The notes beneath the pieces were generated by a model, which saw only the letters and a list, made by a program, of their open reading frames with translations, was not told where the DNA came from and did no database searches. From the NCBI GenBank assembly GCA_963799085.1, contig CAWCWA010000020.1, forward strand, positions 124,001 through 188,000: a stretch of DNA of 64,000 bases, in the 5' to 3' direction. Of the stretch, positions 39,688 through 48,458 are shown one piece after another (position 1 is the first letter of the stretch; each line of letters opens with the position of its first letter). This DNA comes from AP-15 sp963799085. Its GTDB lineage: Bacteria > Pseudomonadota > Alphaproteobacteria > ATCC43930 > CGMCC-115725. The position numbers and the translations under genes are program-made.

Positions 39688-40308
39688 ATGCTCGATCTCG
39701 ATCGCTTGGCTGATGCGCCGCTCGAGCGCGACCCATTCGATTTCGTCGTGGTCGAGCGGTTCCTGCGCGACGATGCCCTGCCTTCGATCCTCGCTGATTT
39801 TCCGGCGGTGCGCGGCCACGGCAGCTATCCGGTCCAAAGCCTGCGATGCGGCCCGGTATTCGGCGGTCTCGTGGCGGCCCTGACCGGCGCCGAATTGACG
39901 CGCGTCGTCGCCGACAAATTCGGGGTTGATCTGGAGGGACGTCCGACGCTCATCACCGTGCGCGGCAACAGCGACGGCAAGGACGGACGCATCCATACCG
40001 ATTCCGCGACGAAGATCATCACCCTGCTGCTCTACCTGAACCCGGTGTGGGACCATGCCGAGGGCCGGCTGCGGCTGCTGCGCGGTCCGCGCGATCTCGA
40101 AGATTACGTCCGCGAAGTGCCGCCGCTGGCCGGAACGATGCTGGCCTTCCGCCGCGGCGAGCGGTCGTTTCACGGCCATCATGCGCATGTCGGCGAGCGC
40201 CGTTCCCTGCAGCTGAACTGGGTCACCGACGAGGCGGTGGTGCGGCGGGAACTCGGTCGCCATCGCTGGTCGGCGCGGCTGAAGGCGCTCAACCTCTTTT
40301 CTTCCTGA
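39688..40308 (+). CDS. 2-oxoglutarate/Fe(II)-dependent oxygenase, small
   Basis: A 206-residue protein from ATG 39688 (MLDLDRLADAPLERDPFDFV). It has the Fe(II)-binding facial triad H-x-D...H: GRIHTDSATKIITLLLYLN for His and Asp, and FHGHHAHVGERRSLQLNW for the distal His and the Arg that binds 2-oxoglutarate. The rest forms the double-stranded beta helix. The family hydroxylates amino acids, peptides or small molecules. It stands alone between divergent neighbours. A second, larger 2OG oxygenase lies at 49751. Confidence 0.8.
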   Translation: MLDLDRLADAPLERDPFDFVVVERFLRDDALPSILADFPAVRGHGSYPVQSLRCGPVFGGLVAALTGAELTRVVADKFGVDLEGRPTLITVRGNSDGKDGRIHTDSATKIITLLLYLNPVWDHAEGRLRLLRGPRDLEDYVREVPPLAGTMLAFRRGERSFHGHHAHVGERRSLQLNWVTDEAVVRRELGRHRWSARLKALNLFSS

Positions 40309-40595
40309 GGCGTCATCCGGTCATCGCAACGGGTTGAGCACTCGCGCTTCCCGCGAGCCCTCGGAAACGTCAAAAACTAGCCATTTTGCGCCGGAGGACA
40401 GCGGAAGGGTCGTTTCAGACCCTTCGATGTTCAATGAGTTAGACGGGTATGTTGCATGTCAGCAACGCTGCGACGAAAACACCACTAAGCGTCGAGAGCA
40501 TGCTTGATCGAACCCGCCGGCTCAATATTATGACGCGAGTACAACGGGTGGCCTGTGTTCGGGTGACCGCAACCTTTGATGTTTTCGGGGGAGCA
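40309..40595. promoter_or_regulatory. Porin upstream region with dyad
   Basis: This is a 287-base gap with a perfect 8-base hairpin GAAGGGTC-GTTTCA-GACCCTTC at 40404-40425 and a weaker one, CTCGCG/CGCGAG, near 40351-40364. Neither has a U-tract on the plus strand, so they look like operators or leader structures rather than terminators. The porin ATG is preceded by GGGGGA. Confidence 0.4.
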
Positions 40596-42161
40596 ATGAC
40601 CAGAAAGCGGAATATCGGCAGCGTGGCGGCGATCGGCGGCTTGACCGCCACGGTCGCATTGCTGACGTGTCTTCCCGCGGCCAAGGCCGACGAGCTGGCC
40701 GATCTGCGGGCCAATCAGGAGCTCCTCCAGCGGCGGATCGACCAACTGGCTCAGACGCCGACGACGCCGCGTGTCCTGCTGGCGCCGACCAAGGGCGGCC
40801 CGACCGAGGTTCAGATGATGGGCGGCAGTTTCCCGCGGTCGTTCTTGATCCCGGGCACTGACACCTCGATCCGCGTCGGCGGCTTTGCCGATCTGACGAT
40901 CGACTACTGGTTCCAGAACGGGCAGGTCAACGGAACCCAGAGCACGACGGTAAGTGAAAACGGCAATCTGCTGGGCATGCCGCTCGACATTCATGGCCAA
41001 AGCGTCCCGGTGCCGGGTGCAGGGAGTTATGTCCCCGGTGTCCAGGTTAACCACTCGCGCGGCAACGGGGTGTTTCAGATGTCACCGCGTGAATCGCGGC
41101 TCAACGTCGAGACCCGGACCCCGACGTCCTACGGCGAGGCACGGACCTTCATCGAGTTCGACTTTGCCGGTTCGGGCAATCTTGTAAACAATGCGACGCA
41201 CGTGTCGGATAGCTTGATCCCGCGCTTGCGCTATGCCTACGGCACGCTCGGCGGGTTCCTCGCCGGCCAGGCCAACTCGAACTTCTCCGACGCCGACGCC
41301 AACCCCGAAACCCTAGATTTCGGTGGTCCCGTCGGCGAAGCGGGCGTCGTCCGTATCCCGCAAGTGCGTTATACCTACGCCGGGCCGTGGGGCAGCGCCT
41401 GGTCGGCTTCTCTCGAAACTCCTGAAACTGACGTCCTCACGCCGGCCGGTCAAATCCAGAGCGACTCAACCTCCGTTCCATCACTGGCGGGACCATGCAC
41501 GGCTAACGGGCAAACGCTCGCCAATTGCGGATTGGCCAGCAACATCACCAAGTCCTCTGCCCCGGACATCACCTTCTCCTCGTACTGGTCGCAGCCTTGG
41601 GGGCATGTCGATTTCCGTGGGGTCGTTCGTCCCACTCTCCAAGTTAACGACGGACGTTACGTCGACAGGAAATTTGTCGGCTATGGCGGCGGCATTTCGG
41701 GCGACGTGAAGCCCGGATGGCTGGGTTGGGCGAAGGACGATTTCCAGTGGCAGTTCAGCGCTGGCACCGGGATCGGGCGTTACATCAACGACGGCGGCGA
41801 TGCGGCGTTGTCGACCAATTACACGACGACCCCGACAAGCGCGGCGCAGGCGACCAACGTCTTGGTCAAGCCGAATGCCGGCTTCGGCGCCACGGTCGGC
41901 TACCAACATTGGTGGTTGCCGAACCTTCGGTCGAACATTGTCTACGGCATCGAACTACACGGGTATTCGTCTCAGTTGCTTGGGCCGGTTGAATCCACTG
42001 CGGCAAACAAGCAGTTGCAGACCGCTCACGTGAACCTGATCTGGAGCCCGGTCGCCTTTATCGATACCGGCATCGAATATTTCTGGGGCCAGCGCAAAGT
42101 TGTCTCCAACATCTTCGGCACCCAACAGGGCCTGATCAGCAAGGTCCGCGTGAAGTTCTAA
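40596..42161 (+). CDS. DcaP-like outer membrane porin
   Basis: A 521-residue protein. ATG at 40596 gives a signal peptide (MTRKRNIGSVAAIGGLTATV, cleavage near AAKA-DE). A short coiled coil follows, ELADLRANQELLQRRIDQLA, the trimer helix typical of DcaP-type and related porins. Then come PGTDTSIRVGGFADLTIDYW and many amphipathic strands (FIEFDFAGSGN, SRLNVETRTPTSYGEART). The last residue is Phe (VRVKF), as usual for Omp85-assembled barrels. It probably lets small anions or aromatics pass. A longer open frame from 40449 lacks a signal. A terminator follows. Confidence 0.88.
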   Translation: MTRKRNIGSVAAIGGLTATVALLTCLPAAKADELADLRANQELLQRRIDQLAQTPTTPRVLLAPTKGGPTEVQMMGGSFPRSFLIPGTDTSIRVGGFADLTIDYWFQNGQVNGTQSTTVSENGNLLGMPLDIHGQSVPVPGAGSYVPGVQVNHSRGNGVFQMSPRESRLNVETRTPTSYGEARTFIEFDFAGSGNLVNNATHVSDSLIPRLRYAYGTLGGFLAGQANSNFSDADANPETLDFGGPVGEAGVVRIPQVRYTYAGPWGSAWSASLETPETDVLTPAGQIQSDSTSVPSLAGPCTANGQTLANCGLASNITKSSAPDITFSSYWSQPWGHVDFRGVVRPTLQVNDGRYVDRKFVGYGGGISGDVKPGWLGWAKDDFQWQFSAGTGIGRYINDGGDAALSTNYTTTPTSAAQATNVLVKPNAGFGATVGYQHWWLPNLRSNIVYGIELHGYSSQLLGPVESTAANKQLQTAHVNLIWSPVAFIDTGIEYFWGQRKVVSNIFGTQQGLISKVRVKF

Positions 42162-42187
42162 CAACAATAAATATCACTCGACCTGTG

Positions 42188-42220
42188 GACCCGCCGGCAT
42201 CGCTGGCGGGTCTTTTCTTT
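42188..42220 (+). terminator. Rho-independent terminator of the porin gene
   Basis: Perfect stem GACCCGCC (42188-42195) with GGCGGGTC (42205-42212), a nine-base loop and the T-rich tail TTTTCTTT. It lies 27 bases after the porin stop. Confidence 0.9.
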
Positions 42221-42285
42221 GACCGGCGCACGGCCCCGCGCGGCGTTACCGCAGCGACAATGCGGTATCTGGCGCCGCCGCACTT

Positions 42286-43257
42286 CTAAAGATCGGCGGC
42301 GACCTGGCGCACGATCGATCGCAGCCACGCAATGGCGGGCTCTTCGCCATGCTCGCGATGCCACAGCGCCATGACCTCGAAGGGCGGCGAGGTGTAAGGA
42401 GGTTCGAACAACTTCAAACGGTAGGCGCCGGCAAACGCGGCGGCGAGACGGCGCGGCATCGGGGCGGCAATGTCGGAGTGGCTGATGACCGCGAGTGCTG
42501 CCAGAAAATGCGGCGTCGTCAGGCTGACGATGCGGCGCAGGCCGCGGGCAGCGAGCGCGCCACGCAACGCGCCGATCTCGCTGCGGGCGACCAATCGCTC
42601 GAGCCCGTGATCGACGACGTAGCCGTCGACGGCGTGTTCGTCCTCGCCGGTCGCCGAAATCACCAGATGCGAGAGTTCGGCCAGCCGTTCAAGCGTCAAT
42701 TCCTGCCACGCCGCCGGATGGTCGGCGCTGAGCACCCAAACGCGGGTCTCGCGAAACAGAGCCTCGCTCGCCGCCCATTCGGGAACGCGCCGGAAGCTGC
42801 CGATCGCCAGATCGGCGCGCCCCGAGAGCAATGTATCGGCGACGCCGAGGCTGCTCGGGCGGATGCGGAATTCGGCATTTGATGCGGCTTCGCGCAGCCG
42901 TGCGACGAGGCTGGGCACCAGAACCGCGCCGACATACTCGCCGCAGATGATCGTGAAACGCCGGTCGGTGCGCTCGGGCGCAAATTCGGCCGGCGTCAAC
43001 GCCTGCTGCAGCTGTAGCAGACCCTGGCGCAGGCGCGGCGCGATCTCGGCGGCGCGCGCCGTCGGCTGCATCCCCTCGGGACTGCGCAGGAACAATTCGT
43101 CGCGAAGGACATATCGCAGCCGGCTCAACGCGTGGCTGATGGCCGATTGTGACAAGCCCAGCCGGTCGCCGGCGCGGGTGACGCTGCGCTCCTCGATCAA
43201 CGCGTCGAACACCCGGAGCAGGTTCAGATCAAGCGAGCTAAAATGAAATTCGCTCAT
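42286..43257 (-). CDS. LysR-family transcriptional regulator
   Basis: A 323-residue regulator from ATG 43257 (MSEFHFSSLDLNLLRVFDAL). The winged helix-turn-helix is RSVTRAGDRLGLSQSAISHA (residues 27-46), then LSRLRYVLRDELFLRSPEGM. The effector domain begins near residue 90 (RRFTIICGEYVGAVLVPSL) and has the NodD/PcpR-like length. It probably controls its divergent neighbour at 43347. A dyad covers its start region. An upstream ATG at 43272 would add five residues. The effector is unknown. Confidence 0.92.
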   Translation of the reverse strand: MSEFHFSSLDLNLLRVFDALIEERSVTRAGDRLGLSQSAISHALSRLRYVLRDELFLRSPEGMQPTARAAEIAPRLRQGLLQLQQALTPAEFAPERTDRRFTIICGEYVGAVLVPSLVARLREAASNAEFRIRPSSLGVADTLLSGRADLAIGSFRRVPEWAASEALFRETRVWVLSADHPAAWQELTLERLAELSHLVISATGEDEHAVDGYVVDHGLERLVARSEIGALRGALAARGLRRIVSLTTPHFLAALAVISHSDIAAPMPRRLAAAFAGAYRLKLFEPPYTSPPFEVMALWHREHGEEPAIAWLRSIVRQVAADL

Positions 43258-43258
43258 A

Positions 43259-43271
43259 TGTGCGATGCACA
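43259..43271. promoter_or_regulatory. Dyad in the lysR/43347 divergent region
   Basis: TGTGC-GAT-GCACA is a perfect 5-base-arm palindrome directly upstream of the lysR start, and the gap up to 43346 is AT-rich. Such dyads are typical LysR targets (T-N11-A class) and suggest autoregulation. This is inference from position only. Confidence 0.35.
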
Positions 43272-43346
43272 AATATCATTTGCATCATAGTGGCCTGTGG
43301 CTGATATGGTCCAGCTGCGAACACCCTTTCTACTGGAGAAGCCGGT

Positions 43347-43721
43347 ATGACGAACCTGCTCAAATCGACGTTCCTCGGCCTTGGGATCCTGACCGCCGTT
43401 GCCGCAACCGCGTCGGCGCAATCGGTTTCATCACTGCCGCCATCGGGCGACGTTGCGTCGCAGACCCCGATCACCCAGCCCTACGGATCGACGCAGAGCT
43501 TCTACCCGAAGCCGGGCGGCAGCGCCGTATGGAAGGAAGAACACTATCAGCCGCCGGCCGATTATGAAACGAACAAGGCGGTCCATCCCTATTCAACCTC
43601 GATCGGTCCGAAGGCAGGCTCGCATTCCTCGGGTCCCGAGCAACACTATCAGGCGTCGGGCAATGACACGCCGGCACAACATCCCTATACCGCTCCTGGT
43701 ATGGGCCCCCGCCCCAATTAA
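43347..43721 (+). CDS. Secreted low-complexity protein, function unknown
   Basis: A 124-residue protein with a signal peptide (MTNLLKSTFLGLGILTAVAA, cleavage near ASA-QS). The mature part is rich in Pro, Tyr, His, Ser and Gly, with repeated aromatic dipeptides: SFYPKPGGSAVWKEEHYQPP, AVHPYSTSIGP, EQHYQASG, QHPYTAPG. It has no Cys. A loose H-Y/H-P-Y repeat could bind metal or be disordered. It is divergent from the LysR gene and followed by a terminator, so it is a monocistronic unit. Confidence 0.65.
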   Translation: MTNLLKSTFLGLGILTAVAATASAQSVSSLPPSGDVASQTPITQPYGSTQSFYPKPGGSAVWKEEHYQPPADYETNKAVHPYSTSIGPKAGSHSSGPEQHYQASGNDTPAQHPYTAPGMGPRPN

Positions 43722-43778
43722 GACAAACCCGCGGGCGGGTCGCCGCCCGGCCTCTCCGAGGCGGACCACAACAACCGA

Positions 43779-43806
43779 AACCCGCCGGCGACCCCGGCGG
43801 GTTTTT
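43779..43806 (+). terminator. Rho-independent terminator after the secreted protein gene
   Basis: Perfect stem AACCCGCCGG (43779-43788) with CCGGCGGGTT (43794-43803), a five-base loop, then TTT. It lies 58 bases after the stop. Read on the other strand it could also serve the minus-strand gene ending at 43840, since the A run is present on that side. Confidence 0.85.
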
Positions 43807-43839
43807 CGCGTCCACAGTCGGGTTGGGACAGGCGCCGCG

Positions 43840-46811
43840 TCAGGGACTTGGCGTCAGCGGGCCGCGGATTCCGGCAAAGATTCCGGCGGCCTTGTAGGCC
43901 GGTCCCTGGATCGCGAAATTCCCGCCAGTCTCGGTCGCGGGGTTGCCGGACTGGTTGCCGAAAAAGGTACCGTTCGCCGAACCGGAAAAGCCGGTCGGAC
44001 CCGCCAGCGCACCGGAATAGCCGGCGCCGACGCCGTTTACCGTCCCGGTGAAGGTGCGGCTGTCGAAATTGCTGATCGACATTGCGCCGGTATGCGTCGC
44101 GAAATTATAGGTGTTGGTAAAGCCGCCTGACGCTAGATAGCTGGCGCCATTGTTCAATACCGCGCCGAGCGCATTGCCGCTGAAGGTGCCCACGCCGGTC
44201 GCCGGCAATGTCACGCTGGGGATGCCCGCAACCCAGGTGTTGATGTGGGCCTCGTCCTGGCGGACGACCGAGGTGCCGGCTGAATTCGGGCGTATTGAGC
44301 GTGCCGGTCCAATAGCCCCATTGCAGAAACTGGCAGGAACTGCACAGACCGCCGGCCGGTAACAGGCTGTTGGACGGCACCGTTCCCGAGGTCACCATGC
44401 CGACCTTCGCGGCCTGGGTCGGGTCACCGTTCAACTGGATGTCGACGTGGTCGACCTGCGACGGCGTATCCGGGCTCTCCAATCCGGCGAATCGATTGTT
44501 GTCCACAAAGGTGCTGCGCGATTTGTTGGTGCCTTGTCCTGTGACGCTGCCGAATTGCACCGTCAGGGTCGTGCTTCCGAAAGGATCCCCGCCGGCAAAG
44601 GTCGCCGCGGCTCGGTTGTTGGTTGCGTTGGTTTGGACCGTGGCCGTACCGGTCACGGCGTAAGGCCCTGGCGCCGGGTTAGGACCGGGCGGGGTGACGG
44701 TGTCCCGCGAACTCATCGTCCCTGCGAAATACCCCTGGAGGGGATCATTGGGGGGTGACATCCCCTGTAAGTGGTTGTCTCGGTTCGAGAACAGAAAGCC
44801 CGAAGATACCGCCGTCGCCGGCTGGTTGAAGGCATAGTTGGCCGTCGTGCCGCCAAACGGCACCTGCACCGCGACCTGGTTGGGCACGTAAGTTTGGTTC
44901 ATGTACTGGTTCTGATCGAGGGTAAACCCGGCGATTGGCAACGAGCCCGTGCCGGTTCCGAAAATATTGTTGCTCGGGTTGGAGCCGTCGGGGACGGTGG
45001 CGGCGCCCGAGCCGATCCGCACCGGCGGTGTTGTGGCGTCTTGCTGATATGAGCCTCGGATTACGCCGCTGCCGGCGACCGTATTGCTGCCGTTCGCGGT
45101 GAAGAAGCTCCCGGTCTGGACGACCAAAGCCGAAGTCTGGGAGCTTCCTTGCCCCGAAATGCCAAGGCTGGCCTGCAGTGTATGGGTGCCGGTCTCGGTC
45201 GGCTTGGAGACTGCGTTATACGCGCCGAACGGCGATTGCGCGGGGCCAACGGCGTAATAGGGCGAGGCGTATGCGCCGGGGATATTGCCGCCGGTGGTTT
45301 GCGTGACAAACGGAATCGGCGATTGCAGCGCTGCGTCTTGCTGCAAGGTGAAGGTGTAGAGCTTGGCGGTTCCCGGCGGCTGGGTCAGCAATTGCGAATT
45401 CGCCGGCACCGCCTGTCCGCCGAAGAGGAAAGCCGTCTGCGTGGGTATGGTGGGATCCGACGGGATAAGTGACGCGTTGATATAGGAAAACGTCGAGTCG
45501 GGGGACATGTAGCTTGTCCCTACTATCGTCCCGCTGACCTGCCCCGGACCCGAGCCATAGGTAAAGCTCGTCCCCGCCGGGCCGACAGATACGAAGCCGG
45601 GCCGAGCAAAGCCCGGGGCAAGGGGAAACGTCACCGTCACCGGAACCCCACCGGCACTAGCACTCGCGGTGAAGACACCGTCCGCGGGGGTTGCGACCGG
45701 GTAGGTTAGCGTACCTCCGGTATAGGGAATCCTGCCGAGTCCAGTTTGGTTGATGAAACCTTGCTGCGTCGGATCGGCCACATTGTAGGTGGTCTTGGCA
45801 AGTCCCGCATAGACGATCTTCACCGGCGGCGGCGGTGGAGGAGGCGGCGGCGGTGGAGGCGGCGGCGGAGGTGGCGGTGGGGGCGGTGGAGGAGGAGGCG
45901 GTGGAGGAGGAGGAGGAGGCGGTGGAGGAGGCGGCGGCGGCGGTGGAGGCGGCGGTGGAGCCGGCTGATTTGCCGCGAGCTGGAGGTTGGTGGAGGATTC
46001 TCTGGATCAGCGTGCTGGTCCTGGGCGCCTGTGGGGCCGGGGGCTGGGTAAGGTTGGCGGCCTGGACGCTGGCGGTGAGGTTGCCCGAAATGACGCTGGC
46101 GATGCCGCTGTTGGCGACTGTGCTCTCGGTCGGCACGGTATGGGCGCCCCCCGAGCCTCCGGGTCGGCCGTCGAGTTGGGCGATCAACGCCGCGGCAGCA
46201 CCCTGTGGCGCTGGCGCGGGCGAGGACGGGACGGCGCCGCGCCCGGAAACCGTCACCTGAAACCCCGGCCGGGTGATCGTCTGCGCGATCCCGTTGATCC
46301 CGGTCACCGTCACCGCCGTGCCGTAGCCGAAGATCACGTCGAGCGAGCCGTTCGGCGCGAGATTGACCAGGATCACGCCGCCGCGGATGCCGATCGTCGC
46401 GACGGGCGTGGTCATCGTAACGGCATTTTCCTGCTTGCTGAGCTTGCCGCCGACAAAGCGGAAGACCCCGCGCGTCAGATTGGCCGCCAGCTTTCCAGCC
46501 CCGGTATTCGGATCGTAGACGAACTGGTCGATGACCATGTCCGAGTTGGGCCCGACGGTCATCGCGGATTGATCGACGAACAGGATCTGCGTCTGACCCT
46601 CGGCCGTGGTGGTGATGCGTTCGTTGAAGACGACGTCCTGTCCCAGCACCAGCCGCCGCGGCGCCGCGCCTGGCGGAATGCCGGTCGCATTCGGATTGAC
46701 CGCGCTGTTGACGCCGATCTGCTGCTGTGCCGCAGCCGGGGCGACCAGCGCCGTGCCCAGCAGCAGAGGAGCCAGGGTGCCCGCATAGAACGGGTGTCGG
46801 ACGGTCGCCAT
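43840..46811 (-). CDS. FecR-domain protein with 45-proline linker and TbpB-like C-terminal barrel (two frameshifts)
   Basis: A large exported protein of about 990 residues. A signal peptide (PLLLGTALVAPAAAQQ) is followed by a FecR domain: VVFNERITTTAEGQTQILFV, DQSAMTVGPNSDMVID and VATIGIRGGVILVNL. Near 46010 a frame change leads to LQLAANQPA, then exactly 45 consecutive Pro codons (45824-45958) and VKIVYAGL. A long Gly/Thr/Asn-rich beta region follows. After a second change near 44283 the C-terminus reads GTFSGNALGAVLNNGASYLA ... SANGTFFGNQSGNPATETGG and AAGIFAGIRG. That ending resembles the beta-barrel handle of TbpB-like, Slam-exported proteins. There is no lipobox. A TPR/barrel protein gene precedes it by 13 bases. 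Confidence 0.8.
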
Positions 46812-46824
46812 CCTCGAGACTTTC

Positions 46825-48261
46825 CTAGAAGTTGATCTGCGGGCCGACCAGAATGGAGGTGTTGTTGTAGGCGTAAAGCGGCAGGTTCGACGAGATGATA
46901 TCGCGTTCGACCTGCAGAACGAGGGAGATATTGGCCTGGATCGGGATCACCTGCGACAAGCCGAACCGCCAGCGCTGCGTCAGCTGCGTGCTGATCCCGG
47001 GAGCGAACGGGTTGCCACTCGTGTTGCAGCAAGGGTCGGGCGAGGCGTAGTAGCTCCAGGCGCGGCCGACAAAGGCGCTCGTCTCCCAGCGGATCTGCGG
47101 CAGCCCGATCGGGCCCTCGTAGCGGATGCGATAGGAACCGCCGATCGCGTAGGTAGCGTTTGAATAAAAGGCAAGCTCGGTCGATTGATGGAGATAGTCG
47201 AACTGGAGGTTCAATGCCATGTTCGACATGATCGGCTTGGTCAGCGACAGCGAAACGAGATTGTCGTTGCCGTTCAATCCGGTCGAGAGCGGTCGGTCCG
47301 GAGCGTTGGTATATTTCTTGTGGCGAAACTCGTAGACCGCTCGCACCGACAGATCGTCCCACACGATCTGATCGTATTCGACGCCGGGGCCGACGCCCGC
47401 GAAATATTGGTTCCAGCCGAGCCCGACCTCGTCGCCGATCAGATAGGGTTTGACCGAGGCGGGCTTGTCGCCGATGAGGCCGCCATTGGGGAAGTTGAAG
47501 CGCGGGCCGCCCGTCACTTCGAGGAGCGCCAGATCGAGCCGGTTGACGATCGAGTTGAAATAGCGATTGAGGTAGCCGACGCTCGTCACCTCCAAGGTAT
47601 CGCGGTTCTGCGTCTCCAGATCATAGCTGTAGATCGCCGAGCCGCTGCCGAACACGCTGCCCGAGGCCTGTTTGGTGAAAGGGGTGTTGAGCAGCACCGG
47701 AAACGGGAAGACCGGTGTGAGGATCTGCGAGGAACCGGCGACGTTGGCGTCGGTCTGGTACTGGCCGCCGAGGAAGAGATAGCCTGAGAAATGGTGGCGC
47801 GACTCGCTCTTTTCGATCTGCGCCAGGTATTCCGCGACGCGGGCGCGGACCTCCGGGGGCGGGGGCGGTTGCGCGGCGGCGGCCTTGTCGAAATAGGTCC
47901 GGGCGAGCTCGAACGAACCCATGCGGAAGTAGAGTGCCCCCAATTCGAGCTGGACGCGCGGCAGGTTCGGGTTGAACAGCAGCATCCGTTCGAGCGCCGA
48001 AACCGCCGCTTCGTAATCACCGAGCCGCGCCGATATGTCGGCATAGGCGAAAGTCACGTCGAGGTTCGCCGGGTTACGATACATTTGCTGAAAGAGTTGA
48101 TCCTTCTCGGTTTCGAGCTTTACTCTGTCGCCAGCGGTCAACGTTTGCCCGACGGCGCCGATTGGCGACACAAGAAGCACCGAGATGACCAAGGACAAAA
48201 ACAATCGCAGCGCTTTATTGAGCCGAAGGGCCGCACCGCAATTGTTCTTGCAAGCGTTCAC
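46825..48261 (-). CDS. TPR plus beta-barrel outer membrane protein (Slam-like)
   Basis: A 478-residue protein. A signal segment (LRLFLSLVISVLLVSPIGAV) is followed by a TPR-like helical part up to about residue 155 (VTFAYADISARLGDYEAAVS, LELGALYFRMGSFELARTYF). The remainder is a beta-barrel of about 310 residues (SGYLFLGGQYQTDANVAG, FNSIVNRLDLALLEVTGG) ending in terminal Phe (VGPQINF). TPR plus a 14-strand-type barrel is the architecture of Slam (DUF560) proteins, which move TbpB-like proteins across the outer membrane. The downstream gene has such a C-terminus, so an exporter-cargo pair is my inference. A plain porin-like role remains possible. Confidence 0.7.
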   Translation of the reverse strand: MNACKNNCGAALRLNKALRLFLSLVISVLLVSPIGAVGQTLTAGDRVKLETEKDQLFQQMYRNPANLDVTFAYADISARLGDYEAAVSALERMLLFNPNLPRVQLELGALYFRMGSFELARTYFDKAAAAQPPPPPEVRARVAEYLAQIEKSESRHHFSGYLFLGGQYQTDANVAGSSQILTPVFPFPVLLNTPFTKQASGSVFGSGSAIYSYDLETQNRDTLEVTSVGYLNRYFNSIVNRLDLALLEVTGGPRFNFPNGGLIGDKPASVKPYLIGDEVGLGWNQYFAGVGPGVEYDQIVWDDLSVRAVYEFRHKKYTNAPDRPLSTGLNGNDNLVSLSLTKPIMSNMALNLQFDYLHQSTELAFYSNATYAIGGSYRIRYEGPIGLPQIRWETSAFVGRAWSYYASPDPCCNTSGNPFAPGISTQLTQRWRFGLSQVIPIQANISLVLQVERDIISSNLPLYAYNNTSILVGPQINF

Positions 48262-48458
48262 CGCTTTCCCCCTCGGTATGCCGCGCTAGGCGTTTGTCCC
48301 GACCGACAAATCCTACTTGGAGGCGGGTGAAACCGCAATGCTGACGGATCCCTGATGCGTTGGACAGGTTAACGATCCTCCGTCTCTTGTTCGCGAGGAT
48401 CGTGTGGCGCACACTCGACCGGTTCTAGGCCCGACATAGTCGGGAGGGAGACCGCCGC

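Noticed and set aside
45835..46260. Plus-strand Glu/Ala/Val-rich frame that looks like an acidic coiled protein
   Set aside because: It is the antisense of the 45-proline tract and the FecR gene; it has no start signal.
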